Origin: Apostichopus californicus
Lineage: Eukaryota > Echinodermata > Holothuroidea > Aspidochirotida > Stichopodidae
DNA: 23,112 nucleotides
Direction of reading: 5' to 3'
Assembly (NCBI GenBank): GCA_020650975.1
Contig: JAIPMN010006778.1
Coordinates: forward strand, 1-23,112
A program made the position numbers and the translations under genes. The notes beneath the pieces were generated by a model. That model saw only the letters and a program-made list of their open reading frames with translations. It was not told the DNA's origin and did no database searches. Within the stretch, counting starts at the first letter, position 1, and each line of letters starts with the position of its first letter. Shown here one piece after another: positions 10,701 through 20,364 of this stretch.

Positions 10701-13700
10701 TGTTACTTTTTGTCCGACCATATTGCACAAGTCTAGTAGTGACGAAATTTAGGCATTAAACCTCAGAGGTCTTTGAAAAAGACTGAAAAATATTAAACAA
10801 AAAGCTGAACTTGTGGGACACAAAAATTTCGTCACAGACATCGAACAAACATGAAAGAGACAAGTGCAGGCAATAACAAAATTGCATGTGTGCTCTTTCA
10901 TCCTTTGTGCATTGGGAAAGGGTTACTACATTATTCAATATTACAAAACTATCAAACAAAGAACCAATAAGTCCACATTATCAGAATTTTACTGCTTGTA
11001 TGAAGACCCTTTTGTACTTTGTTCACACAAGAATAGTTGCTATAGAGATAACTGCACACTGGAGCTTGGGAAGTGACGTTATCTTTGTCATGATCATCAT
11101 TTACACACACATGTGCACACAGACAATACAGCCTACTATTTATTCAAACCATGCATAAAGGCATATTGTGAGATTTCTTCCAAGATTAATATAAATTTCC
11201 AATTTTCCATAAAACCAAATGGTGTGGAAAATGTAGAGAAAAAGTACAGTGTGAATGTCTGTCATTGTCTGTTTCTAAAGCTAAGGTTGTCACATTGATT
11301 TTGTAAATCTATATGTAACAGACTAAGATCAAATATCAACTTTTACAGTAAGGTTACTCTTTAGAGGCATATTACTACATTCAAATATTGAAGCAAACTG
11401 TCCTTGACTACTTTGAACATTTCCCGGGAAATAATTTATAAGGTAGCGCATCACGAAATACTGTATGTTTAGAAATGCGCAAATCCCTACACAACTAAAT
11501 ATACATACTGTATATGTGCAGCTTTTACTTTTTTCTCTTTTGGTTTCCCGAAAGAGTCACTCTTACCGACCTTGCAAACTTGTGAGTGGGACAAACACCT
11601 TCCTCATGCAATCCTCCCCTCTCCCCCTCACTCCTCCCTCTCCCTTCATGATCCACTCTTCCTGCCCTTCTCAATACAAACACCTTCCGCATACAACCCT
11701 CCCCTCTTCCCCCCCCCACTCCTCCTTCTCCCATCATCATCCATTCTCTCTACCCTTCTCAATACAAACACCTTCCTAATACAACCCTCCCCTCCCCCAC
11801 TCCCCTCCCCCACTCCTCCCTTTGCCATCCATTCTCCCTCCCCCTTCCCAATACAAACACCTTTCTCATGCAATCCTTCCCCACTCCTCTCCCCCACTCT
11901 TCCCTTCCCCCTCCCTTTGCCATCCATTCTCCCTCCCCCCCTTCCCAATACAAACACCTTCCTCAGGCTACGTACAGTACAGTACGTCTTGCTGTTCATA
12001 AAAAATGAAACACATGCTTTGCTGTATCAAACCACGCTTGTGCTACTATACAACAAACATACATCAATGCACGCATGACATTTTCATTTGTGCAGCTGGT
12101 GTTATCCTGCTTTTTCAATTTCACACTAAATTACAGAAACGAAGCTTTGTTGTTATCACGCAGGAGGACTTTGGTCATTTACTTCAATAATATTAAATGA
12201 ATTACTGTAAGTTATCAAAATTGACGGGGGAGGTTATAAAATATAAATTCTAGCTTGCGAAATAGCACTTCCTTAAAAGTCTTAATGCAATAAGGGACGC
12301 AAAACGGATGATTGGTTTCCACTGTGTTGATGCAAACCTTTGCAATATATACAATTATCTACTTCCAGATTGCAAGGAGCAAAAGTAAAATTCGCAAATG
12401 AACGAAGCCACTCAAAAATATTGAAAGGTTAATATATTTACATACTGTAGCTAATAGTTTCATACATCTTTGCAACTTAGACAAAGCACACCTTTGAGGC
12501 AGTTAGTGAACAGTTATTTGGAGCACGGCAGTTAGTTTTGAGAGTCTCGGGTACAAAGCTTAACTTTGCACTTGAACTACCACTAGGTACCCCAACACAG
12601 TTTTCAAAAGTAGCTTTAATGCAAAAGAAACAGTAGCAGTAGGTGACTGCTTAAAAGTAAAAAAAACAAGAACAGCTTTTGATTCTTCGATCATCCGATA
12701 AGAGCAGATGAGTTGAGTTTTGTTTCTTTCTTTCCAAACCACTACACCTAGACACCCAATCAACCCCCTCCCCCAACCCCCTCCTAATATTTGTGTTTTC
12801 AAATCCTTATGAACTAAGGAAGGAAATTTATGGAAGCATGCCACAGGGGGTGGTGTTTTTGCGATATATTTGGCTTCTACCTCACATATTGTCAAAGGCT
12901 TTCTCATGCAACAATATGACTCTCCAAATCTAAAGGAGATAATTATGCATTGTTCTTTGGAAATGAACGCCACCAAATCACCAATGGTTTCCCTGGAAAC
13001 CCGCCCCCCCCCCCTCAATAAAAACAAAAAACAGTGGACACCCATTGAGGATTCAGACAATTGGCAGTGTCTATGGTGAACAAATTCACACATTCACACC
13101 CTCATTTAAAATACTCCCAAAATGCTACCAGGGCATATATATATAATGCTGAAATCAAAACATGTTCCTGTTAAGATCTGCATTGTAACGATACAATCAC
13201 CAAAGAATCATTTGTCAATTTCAAGGACATGGGTCACACATCCTGAAGTTCTCATTTGCACTATGGAAGCATGCTTCAATCACAAAACCATACGCTGATA
13301 CTACTTGTATATTTTGGGTAAATTTCAACCTTGTAAAAATTCTTGGTGTGTTTATGACAAACTTTGCACCAATCGGGAAGAAGTGAAAAAAAAAGGTGGC
13401 TTTAACCGTTAAAACATCGTGTTTTTACAGCTCTCTCTCTCTCCGATTGCACACTTACGCACACACACTATGTAGTTAGTTACAGTGTATTTCTCATTAG
13501 AAATGTGTACTACATTACTGAACTATAGACTGTAGGAATTATGCACGCAGTGGTACCAATACTAGCGATATTACACTGGCATAATGAATAAGATAATAAT
13601 TTAGCGTTCAAATTTTGACATATGGCAGCTTTTCAAGGCTCTGAAACTTCCTCTACCCAAAACACTATGGTTCCTACAGTATGTGTATAAAAACTGACCT

Positions 13701-15671
13701 ATATATATTTGCACAGTTTCTAATACACTGTAGCGATCTGACCATTTTGGATAGCATTTTTTGTAGTGTTCACACGGCGTATCCGGGTACCCGCCCGACG
13801 CGATACTACCAGGTTCCTAATTTATTACCTGAATCCTATGCAAAGTGTGATTTTGATGAAGAAATTGAAAGAATTCTCACTTGTATTTATTCATTCGATT
13901 ATTTCATAGAAGGAAAGACTGACAAGGAAGTTTACGAGATGTTACTCATGGATTATAGACAGGATATCTAAAAAATAATAATTGCAAGTGGCTCTTTACT
14001 AAACATTTATTCCAAATGAGATCAAATTTGCGCGGAACGCGCATTCTCGCGGGTAATGCGAACCCTGGGCCTGCGTAATAGATAGTAGTAGTAAAAACTG
14101 TTTAAGAGCTAACTTGGATATTTATATGGTCTGATCCAATGGAGGTGGAGAGCAAACATAAGCAGCGTCGGCAGTGCGATGTTAGTAGTGATGTTAATTA
14201 TGTGAAGTTATGAAAGAAACAAAAGCAAATAGAAATTATTGAGGAAGGATTTATACCTTATCTTACACCTACGTATTTGAACATGAAAACATTCTCAATG
14301 GAGACTATAAATTCATTTATTATAGCATCCAATATGTAATTTCTTGAAAATCGTGTTACACGAGGGTAAACAATTTTTTTCCGGGTACCCGGATACCCGA
14401 CGGCTAACGGCTCTCGGGTACCCTGTTCCCGATTTTTGGACCCTCGTAAACACTCATTTTTTGCTAAGCGAGACCGGATAAATTATACCCTGCAGTGAGT
14501 ACTACCAACATACTGTAGCATTTCATGGTCATCCCTACTGTACTAAGTTCTGTCAGCATACTGACATACCTGTTATCATTCAGTACAATTTGCTTCACAC
14601 CCATGTACAGTACTGAAGCAGACATCTACGATTCTAAACACTCGACAGATAATGCAATTGCTTTATATACGCTTGAGATTTGTCTTTGGACTCGATACGG
14701 TTTACATACATCGTCAAATAGTAGAATACAAGGATCTCCTCAATGAAAACAATCACCATCAAACTGTAGTTTAATACAAACATGCTAGGCGATCCCATCA
14801 CCTTTCGTCCTGGTTAGGTTGAAAATCTGAGTACCAGTATTGTCTGATATAATTACAGACCTCTGGGGATACGTCCTGAAAGACACACGGACCTTTATCT
14901 TGCAAGCAAATTGATGTCGACTGTGCATTTTATAGAGATGCATACTGTATATAGGTGTCATCCATCCATGGGTATCAAAGTGTGACACCGATCTGAGATC
15001 ACTCCAATATTCAGCTATGTACTCCATGCTAAAAATAGCAATGGGTTTAGTCCATTAGCTTGGCAAGTCCAGTTAAATTTCAAAGGATTGTTTATCTGTG
15101 CACTGATTATTAAAACTGTGAAGATGTGTCTAGAACCGATTGGAATCGTTCTTTGTTTTTTTCCCAACTATTCAACACCTTTGCTACAAGTCTGTCGATC
15201 AGACACATCTTGTCAGCATTAATTACTAAACCACATGTTAAAAGTCACAAGTAGTAAAAACCAAATTACCAACAGCCCCCCCCCCCAAAAAAAAAAAACC
15301 TTGAAAAATACATAATGGTATAGGCTGATCAAAGCTGTAAAAAAACCCACCTCCATTATTTTTATTTTATCACAACAACCTTGAATTTTTTAACCGATCA
15401 AAAAGTCCACGATCTGATTTTAAAACACCGGTGAGCCGATTTTTCATTCGTATAATTCTGGTTCGACTTCTGTCTCTGACTGAATTGGCCTTAATTTCTC
15501 AAAAGGACTGTCGCCATAGTTACCTGCTCGTTTTGCATAAGTCGATATTTTGATGAGGGCCTTCTTCTTGACGATCGAACTGGTCCCGATGAAGATCGTT
15601 GAACTGACAGCTAGTGAGAATCCAATGTAGACATCTGTTGTGGTAAGTGCATTGTCATCTTCCCCAGACAT
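1131..15671 (-). CDS. NIPA2-like: NIPA-family magnesium transporter, five coding exons
   Basis: The CDS joins 15671-15524, 6837-6781, 5906-5816, 2851-2688 and 1714-1131, giving 347 residues and a TAA stop. NIPA proteins (SLC57) are multi-pass membrane proteins that carry Mg2+ and some other divalent cations at the plasma membrane and endosomes. Family motifs are visible: IFIG near residue 26, KKKAL at 35-39, GGHAYL at 52-57, WWAG at 62-65, an [17 protein letters not shown] block at 79-97, KIGC and GSTVM before HAPKE, GQTN at 178-181, [10 protein letters not shown] at 239-248, [10 protein letters not shown] at 253-262 and [10 protein letters not shown] at 296-305. About nine hydrophobic segments can be drawn, followed by a hydrophilic, Ser/Glu-rich C-terminal tail (about 306-347). 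LGDP and HAPKE look like NIPA2; LNKALDTFN and AILFQEW look like NIPAL1. The subfamily is therefore undecided. The start is the first ATG of exon 1 (A at -3), but translation may begin further upstream. Confidence 0.93.
1881..2055 (-). mobile_element. tRNA-derived SINE, copy 1
   Basis: The minus strand has three parts: a 5' module (about 2055-2007) with CCGGTTTCGAACCTCTGG, a tRNA-like body (2006-1936) and a tail (1935-1881) ending in AT-rich sequence. The body has an A-box-like TAGCCTAGTGGTTAGGG, an anticodon arm TCCGC-ATATAGA-GCGGG and a T arm CCGGG-TTCGAAT-CCCGG. The acceptor stem is degenerate (about four of seven pairs), so it is a SINE and not a working tRNA gene. It lies in intron 4 in the same orientation as the gene. 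Confidence 0.85.
2200..2466. repeat. 46-bp direct repeat flanking SINE copy 2
   Basis: Bases 2200-2245 and 2420-2466 both read cagactttNgttaatgaaa... and end ...ggcaaatgaa or ...tgcaaatgaa, with only about three substitutions and one extra base. They abut the SINE on both sides, like an exceptionally long target-site duplication or the scar of a local segmental duplication. Confidence 0.8.
2246..2419 (-). mobile_element. tRNA-derived SINE, copy 2
   Basis: It is the same family and orientation as the copy about 370 bases away: 5' module 2418-2374, tRNA-like body 2373-2303, tail 2302-2246. The T arm is more decayed (GTGGG against CCCAG). The element sits exactly between two near-identical 46-47 bp direct repeats (2200-2245 and 2420-2466). 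Confidence 0.85.
2467..2490 (+). mobile_element. Fragment of the SINE 5' module
   Basis: The plus strand carries CCGGTTCGAACCTCTGG followed by acatac. This matches the 5' module of the SINE copies but points the opposite way to copy 2 next door. It stops short of the tRNA-like body and runs into a TA/CA microsatellite. Confidence 0.7.
2485..2518. repeat. AT-rich microsatellite
   Basis: Alternating TA with occasional CA steps in intron 4, directly after the SINE fragment. A similar TA run lies at about 1860-1890, at the tail end of SINE copy 1. Confidence 0.8.
2688..2851 (-). CDS. NIPA2-like: NIPA exon 4 (164 bp)
   Basis: The acceptor is ctcctcttcaacag (AG at 2853-2852) and the donor is CCTG|gtaagt at 2688/2687. 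The exon completes Thr99, encodes residues 100-153 and gives the first base of Val154. It contains [24 protein letters not shown] and ends in RLGDP, matching NIPA2 almost position for position through the fourth membrane segment and the following cytosolic loop. Confidence 0.94.
3305..3345 (+). repeat. G-rich duplicated unit, G-quadruplex-prone
   Basis: A 17-bp unit, gggggagggggagaggt, occurs twice in tandem and is followed by ggggcaggg. Many runs of three or more G make a plus-strand quadruplex plausible. Confidence 0.7.
4745..4757. promoter_or_regulatory. Perfect palindromic X-box (RFX-type site)
   Basis: The sequence GTTGCC-A-GGCAAC is a perfect inverted repeat with one central base. It matches the RFX X-box consensus GTNRCC(0-3)RGYAAC on both half-sites. 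It lies within intron 3. Occupancy cannot be judged from sequence. Confidence 0.55.
5566..5643. repeat. Short direct repeat, period about 51 bp
   Basis: The phrase aattccaaaacattcattt with gata after it occurs at about 5568-5593 (one extra C) and again at about 5619-5643. It is a small local duplication in intron 3. Confidence 0.75.
5816..5906 (-). CDS. NIPA2-like: NIPA exon 3 (91 bp)
   Basis: The acceptor is ttatccttcag (AG at 5908-5907) and the donor is gtaagt at 5815-5810. The exon completes Leu69, encodes residues 70-98 and gives two bases of Thr99. It carries GE-x-x-NF-x-AYAFAPA followed by [11 protein letters not shown], among the most conserved stretches of the NIPA family, spanning the end of the second and most of the third membrane segment. 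Confidence 0.94.
5907..6780 (-). other. NIPA2-like: NIPA intron 2: nothing notable
   Basis: This 874-bp intron has consensus ends (gtaagt and tatccttcag). It holds a G-rich patch near 5955-5978 (minus strand C-rich) and a C run near 6721-6743. No gene or dispersed repeat is recognised. Confidence 0.8.
6781..6837 (-). CDS. NIPA2-like: NIPA exon 2 (57 bp)
   Basis: The acceptor is ttctttactacag (AG at 6839-6838) and the donor is a perfect gtaagt at 6780-6775. The exon encodes Gly50 (shared) to Leu68 and the first base of Leu69, including GGHAYL and the WWAG motif that opens the second membrane segment. Phases on both sides match the flanking exons. It is too short to stand out as an open frame and was found by similarity to the family. 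Confidence 0.92.
7502..7591 (+). mobile_element. Solo left end of a hAT-like element
   Basis: About 90 bp are closely similar to 13764-13853, the left end of the complete element further along. It starts TAGTGTTTGC, then GGGTATCCGGATACCC (a perfect 16-bp palindrome) and CCCGACGCGATACTACC. Similarity stops after gtgtgatttt. No matching right end was found, so this is a truncated copy inside the larger element. Confidence 0.7.
7688..8385. repeat. Large inverted repeat, arms of about 64 bp
   Basis: Arm 7688-7751 and arm 8323-8385 are reverse complements with roughly 85-90% identity by eye. They share tgattttttttcc and gggtaattaacat. The 570-bp spacer has no convincing gene. This looks like a foldback or MITE-type element inserted inside the larger transposon-like unit. 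Confidence 0.75.
7877..8046. repeat. Direct repeat of 26 bp, 144 bp apart
   Basis: The phrase ttgtacaggtagggatatc followed by (t/c)atggca occurs at 7877-7902 and 8021-8046, within the spacer of the large inverted repeat. One base differs. Confidence 0.8.
9320..9372. repeat. GGGACGCAA inverted motif
   Basis: GGGACGCAA at 9320-9328 is mirrored by TTGCGTCCC at 9364-9372, with T-rich sequence between that is itself duplicated (gcaaactttttt twice). The same GGGACGCAAA motif is found at about 8402 and 12294, suggesting pieces of one repeat family. Confidence 0.5.
9392..9677. repeat. 118-119 bp tandem repeat, 2.4 copies
   Basis: The units start ttataactgcgtc at 9392, 9510 and 9629. Units one and two are nearly identical through ggctagatttcccccattg and ggtcgaagataacagc. 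The third stops after cccccattg at 9677. The very low divergence implies a recent duplication inside older transposon sequence. Confidence 0.95.
10419..10560 (+). mobile_element. Second tRNA-like SINE (Lys-like)
   Basis: An A-box-like TAGCTCAGTTGATAGAGC (10428-10445) is followed at the correct distance by a B-box-like GGTTTGAATCC (10475-10485). The D stem GCTC/GAGC is intact, the anticodon arm is irregular with a TTT-like anticodon, and the acceptor stem does not pair. Downstream, tttttgccc (10504-10512) is inverted as ggggcaaaaaaa (10548-10559). I read it as a SINE or tRNA pseudogene, unrelated to the other SINE family here. Confidence 0.6.
11591..11965. repeat. C-rich minisatellite, five units of 85-97 bp
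   Basis: The anchor acaaacacctt recurs at 11591, 11676, 11764, 11853 and 11950, separated by pyrimidine-rich sequence (cctcccc, ccactcct, ccatccattct). The minus strand is strongly G-rich. Long frames on both strands across it are products of the repeat, not genes. Confidence 0.9.
13764..14455. mobile_element. Complete 692-bp hAT-like non-autonomous element
   Basis: ATTTTTTG lies on both sides (13756-13763 and 14456-14463), the 8-bp duplication typical of hAT; with the neighbouring C the match is 9 bp. The ends are TAGTGTTCAC and, inward from the right, GAGTGTTTAC, fitting the hAT-type CAGTGTT pattern. Subterminal GGGTACCCGG/GGATACCC blocks occur at 13782-13796 and 14382-14400. A short frame near 13850-13971 ([20 protein letters not shown]) has protein-like composition but no recognised function. 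A full transposase is absent. Confidence 0.8.
15524..15671 (-). CDS. NIPA2-like: NIPA exon 1 (first recognised coding exon)
   Basis: It encodes residues 1-49 plus the first base of Gly50. It begins with an acidic stretch (MSGEDDN), then the first membrane segment (about residues 14-34) and a basic KKK loop. It ends CAG|gtaact at 15524/15523, exactly where the similarity to NIPA2 (KRAG followed by GGHAYL) breaks. Reading through the donor gives 26 unrelated residues and a stop. Phase 1 matches the next exon. Confidence 0.93.
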
Positions 15672-15761
15672 GGTTAAATTTAACCGTTCCTCGAACCCAG
15701 ACAGACCAGGAACAGCGCTCGTCGGGAAGCTGGTGGTTTCGTCTGCAACAGTTATAAGCGC
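15672..15761 (-). other. NIPA2-like: Open upstream part of exon 1: possible N-terminal extension or 5' UTR
   Basis: The frame of exon 1 is open for 30 codons upstream of the ATG, ending in phase 0 at a convincing acceptor (AG at 15763-15762, with a long pyrimidine tract on the minus strand at about 15771-15805). Beyond it, the in-frame codon is TAG. The translated stretch ends in ERLNLT, which has an N-glycosylation sequon just before the chosen Met. NIPAL1 and NIPAL4 have extended, glycosylatable N-termini in this place, whereas NIPA2 does not. It could equally be untranslated leader. An alternative acceptor (tgcag at 15747-15743) would leave a shorter exon. Confidence 0.6.
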
Positions 15762-17775
15762 CTAGATTTAAGCAAGGTGAAAAAAAGGAAAGAAAAAAAA
15801 TGAATTGTAAGAACCAAAAATGCAGGGAGGAAAACTAGTTCTAAACTACACTCATACAGTACAATGCATCTGAAGTACAGTAGCTTGTATGTTCATTTTG
15901 GTTTAATAATAAGAAAACAATTGTAATGATTGACATTAAAATAACCTCAAAAATACAGATTGTTAACATGAATTAGTCACATCATTAATTTGATTGAGGC
16001 GACAGTAATGCATTCAAGGTTTTGAAAATTTCTGGCTCGATTGGGACTGTGATTTTGTACACTGAATGCCTTGCCAGTAACATGAAAAAAAAAACCCATC
16101 TGAGCAACATTAATTTCACAATAAAACACAATCAAACCCAAAGCAGGTGATCAACTGCAATCTTTTGGTTAAATTTTGGTAAATAAAAAGAAATTCATCG
16201 CCATATCAAATGTATGAAGCAACTAAATATTCATGAACATGTTGAGAACTTGAGATGCTTCCAGTCAACACTGCTGTATTTCCAGTATTAAACATGCCTT
16301 GCCATGTTTCTGTTTTCACGGCAGTCAGTTGCTAACATACTGTAGCTAGCCCACTTGGTACATCTATTGTAGGTTCTTCCTATTATTCAAGCAAATTGTC
16401 TTGATTTTTCGGTAAATTTATTTGTTCTCTCTGCTATTCAATAACTATAATCCATTGACAATGTACATAGTCAGTTTGCTTACTGTAGCTTGACAACACA
16501 AGCATTCAAAGTATATAATGAAGAAGTAAGTAAAACACAAAAAGGTTAATTTTTTTCCAGTTTGGGTGAGTGTCATGTGGTTAACAAAGAGTTTCAGGGC
16601 TATGAGATATTGAGCATTACTCTCGATGACATTTATAAATAATTCACTGATATTCGGTACATTCACTTGGGGGGAAACTCTAGTAAGGCGTCTACGTACG
16701 ATCAATTTTACATGATTACTGTTTCAACTAAATACACCATTTTGTTAGGCCTTGCTCGCATCTGAGAACATGCGGTGGATCGACGTCAACACAAAAGAGT
16801 ATGACCCTGGCACGGAAAGGTCACAATGATTGTCTATACAAATCGAGTTGCTAGCAATTGTTACCCATACAGTACTGCTACTGTGCTGTTTGTCCTGTCT
16901 TTGGGACTCGTGATGGTCTTCGTTTATGCCAAAGTCACGAGGGCATGTATTGCAGACGTCCAGAAAATCATATCCAAAAGCCATCTACTGTAGAAATGTT
17001 ATTACCCCCAAAAATTGTCTATACTCAGCCCCAACCATGGGGGAAGGGGGTGAGTTACGGGGCTTCCCTGCAGTGCTGATAGTGTCCGGGATTTTGTTCT
17101 GAAATCGTAAGGTTGGCAACCCCCTATATTTCATTCCGTTGCATTCATTTTGTTTTCACAACATGCATCCACTGTTCCACTGTTTATATATATTTCCGTA
17201 CAAGTGTAATAAACTCTACCGATAAACCACTCTTTAAACAGAATTACTGTACGTGGAGGGACAACAGTGATTCACCAGCCTGAGAGATATCAGTGAAAAC
17301 AAATAAATTATAGCTGTAGAAGTATGCAGTTATTGGAGATCAAATAATGTCATGTTCATACTGTAGGTTACTATTAGCAAGTTCTTATCTGTTGGCACCA
17401 CCTAACAGAACTTTGAACCCAAGGAAAACAAGTTTGTTAGTAATCATAACAAATTTACAAAACCTACTTACGGTACAGTTTGGAATGTCAGTTGTTTCGA
17501 TTTCGCCTAAACACGGTTTGAGTTTCTATTTTTATAACGTAAACCAAAATAGATAACTGGCATCACCGATGATGAAAATGGTTAATTGTAACGTATAAGT
17601 GATCTCTGAGGTACTGTACCGTACAGTGTTAATGTTAAAAATGAAATCTATAAAAATTTGATGTTGTTTGACATTATAAAGTAGATAAATGATGCAAAAT
17701 GTTTTCAAAGTATTTAGTAGGATGTTCTCAATCGCTAAATTAATCCCAGACGTTAAGGAGAGTTTAATTATGCAG

Positions 17776-17833
17776 GGGTGAGGAGAAGGGGGAAGGTGAA
17801 GGAGAAGGGAGAAGGGGGGAAGGAGAAGGGAGT
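17776..17833 (+). repeat. Purine-rich GGAGAAGGG microsatellite
   Basis: Degenerate repeats of ggagaaggg/ggtgaagg give a polypurine tract with many G3 runs. Confidence 0.75.
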
Positions 17834-19993
17834 AAATGTTCATGAGTGATGTCCTTAACCACAGTAGCAGCCTACACGGTTGTCAATGAAATAAGAACAG
17901 GAAGACAAATATGAACATGAAAGCTGCTTTTTTTTAAAGTTGTTTGTGGAAAACATAGCAGCAAACTTTCTCATTGTCTGCAGACTACATAAAACTATGC
18001 TAATTATGAAATATGAAATCAACTTAGCAGTTTCCTTCCACCCTCCCCTCCCCACCCAGGCCGTCCACCACAAATGTTTGCCTGGAAACCTTTGCTGTAT
18101 TCTTTTATTCTTTGTCAAGTTTGATTCATATTGAGAACCCTTACAGGTTCAATACTTATTAACACTTCAAACTGCCCTATTTTTATGTCTCGTTATAGCT
18201 TTAAATATTAAAACATTCTGAATATCAGGTGAACACCAATTTTTATTTAAAAAAACCCCACTGTGTACAGAATGTACTTCATCAACACTTATTTACAGTA
18301 AATACAGAGATGAAAAGTTATAATGGAAAGGTTGTCTCCAGCGTTTCTACAGGGGGGGGGGGGGGTGTCAAGTGGGTCCCCACATACTGTACATTAATCT
18401 GTGTACAGTTAACAGATCTCTAAATCAAAGTATATATTAACACAATTGTGAGAGAGTGCTCATGACAAGCATCCCAACACCGGTCGATTGCACCTGGGGG
18501 CGGCGATTATCGCCAAGTTTTTCGGCATGTCACAAAACATTCCTAGACACTAATTTATGTCAAACACTCCTTCTCCACGGTGAAGGAACAGTTAATAGTC
18601 CTACACGTATTATGTGCGGTATTCAACACTTAACTGTCCAATATGAACTTGGGACACCCTCCCTCCTTCAAGTGACACTTTGTGTTTGCTCATTTCTGTT
18701 CACCTGCATAACAACTATTCTTCAAAAGACAATTGATCATAATAAGAGCTCCCACAAGCTTGTGTACCTCTGTTGTCAGAAGCAACACAATTTCATTCTG
18801 AAAACAAAAAATTGTCACCTACCCTGTACTGTATGTAGGCATGTTATATACAGTACTAATGTCAGTATATACTGTATGCAAAACTCAAACAGAACACAGA
18901 TCCATATAAAAAATCTGAATTATATATTTGAGATTAAACTTAAAAAGTGTTTGAGTTGCTTTTCACCACAATCTATAGAGCCCCCTCCCCCCAACTTTGT
19001 CTTTATTATTAATTAGTAATGAAGGTAGTTAGTACTAAAATGAAAAAGTGTCTGGGGGAAGAAATGTCAAAAAATCTAATCAAATTTCTTTTAATTACTC
19101 CCTAATTAACCTTCATTTGGTGAAAAAAATCTACTGTAGAGAGGGTCCCTTACATTTGATCAACGATGGCAGTCTTATTTCTTATCAATACTCAGTACGG
19201 GTGCTGCACTTGCAGGGAAAAAAACTAAGAAATTTTGCAATTTTTAAGGAACGACAAATGTGCACAGGAATCACATCTATGTCAGTATTTAACTCAATTC
19301 ACCTAAGCTGCACTGTAAGGATTCATAAATTGGAGGCGAAAAAGTTTGAAGCTTCGCAAATTAAAATTATATACCGGTAAAGCATTCAGTGAAAATGTGT
19401 CATACATAAATTAATTTTTTGTGTTGAATTGGCTGTTTTAATAATGTGCATTTAGGAGTGCTCAGCAAAGCAACTGTACTACAGTACAGTACTGTATCTC
19501 TTATTGTAGATATCCAATTACTGTACTGTATGCCCTGGAATTAAAAAAAAATAATAATGGAGGACCGCCAAAACAATTTGGAAGCAAGAACGATGTAAAT
19601 CAATTGCACTTAAAAATTGGAAATTTTTTGCAACATAGTGTAAATAACTAAATAAATAATGAAATACTTGTAAAACTAGCATCACTATGCAACTACAGTG
19701 CTACACACCCTTAACCATATAAACATTTCTCAGTGGGGAAGGGTAGATCACTCTTTCCCGGACCACCACATTTGCCACTGAAGGGTCGCCATGATGACAA
19801 AGGAGAAAAGATGGGGTCAGTAAGCTAAGAACGTTTGAATGCTACATAGGGTTTTATGGGAATGGAAAAGAGATATCTAAAAACAAGATGCTACTTTACA
19901 GTTAGTATCAGCTGTTCTTGTGATTTATTTGAGCACACAGGTAACTGGTTGTAATTTTCTTATTATTTTGCTCTATTACTGGATGATTAATAT

Positions 19994-20028
19994 GGGGGGA
20001 GGGGCGGGGGGGGGGGGCAGGGGGAGGG
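19994..20028 (+). repeat. G-run cluster, G-quadruplex-prone
   Basis: Nearly pure G: a run of six, runs of four and five, one of about twelve, then gcaggggaggg-type sequence. A similar cluster occurs at about 21926-21949 and pure G runs at 18352-18366. Confidence 0.8.
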
Positions 20029-20285
20029 AAGATTGGTTCCACTGGTCAACAGCAGACACAACCCCCATCAAACCCTCTGGTAAACTGACACAAGGTTAAT
20101 TTTGTACTAATACATACCAGCTTCACTTACCCTCAATAGTTTCTTGCGATAAGTTACACCAGTTTCCCATGTGTGATTAACTAAGCATCAATTTTACCAC
20201 AATACATATAAAGTATACTGTATATATATATCTAACATTGGTTGCCTCTTGCAGTTTTCTACAGACTGCATACAGAGAATTACAC

Positions 20286-20314
20286 CGGGGAGTTCTTCCA
20301 TAACAACTCCCGGA
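20286..20314. other. Short GC-rich stem-loop
   Basis: CCGGGGAGTT at 20286 faces AACTCCCGG ending at 20314, with one bulged G and a loop of about ten bases. Function unknown. Confidence 0.4.
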
Positions 20315-20364
20315 CTACACAGTACTACAATTACAAAGAATGAATGATATTTATGTTAGAAAAG

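Larger units (their letters stand above)
6838..15523 (-). other. NIPA2-like: NIPA intron 1, 8.7 kb, largely repeat-derived
   Basis: It is bounded by CAG|gtaact and ttactacag. It hosts the transposon-like elements, the SINE and the minisatellite listed separately. The remaining stretches (6838-7266, 10105-10418, 10561-11590, 11966-13763, 14464-15523) show no coding sequence I can support, only poly-A/T, short C runs (about 12763-12783, 13003-13015, 15276-15287) and a CT run near 13430-13443. Confidence 0.8.

Noticed and set aside
11572..12078. Long frames of 168, 117 and 104 residues on both strands
   Set aside because: They run through the minisatellite, giving Pro/Ser-rich or Gly-rich repeats in several frames at once. 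Low complexity explains them.
12560..13093. 177-residue frame on the minus strand in intron 1
   Set aside because: Translation includes C-run-derived Gly and Pro stretches and no recognisable domain; no supporting splice signals.
18456..19016. 186-residue frame on the plus strand
   Set aside because: No domain, no splice or promoter context recognised, and it is interrupted in style by AT-rich, ACTGTA-rich sequence. Probably chance.
20150..20320. Minus-strand ATG followed by about 35 codons near a gtaagt donor
   Set aside because: The frame hits a stop well before the donor, so it cannot be the coding first exon; it could at most be leader.
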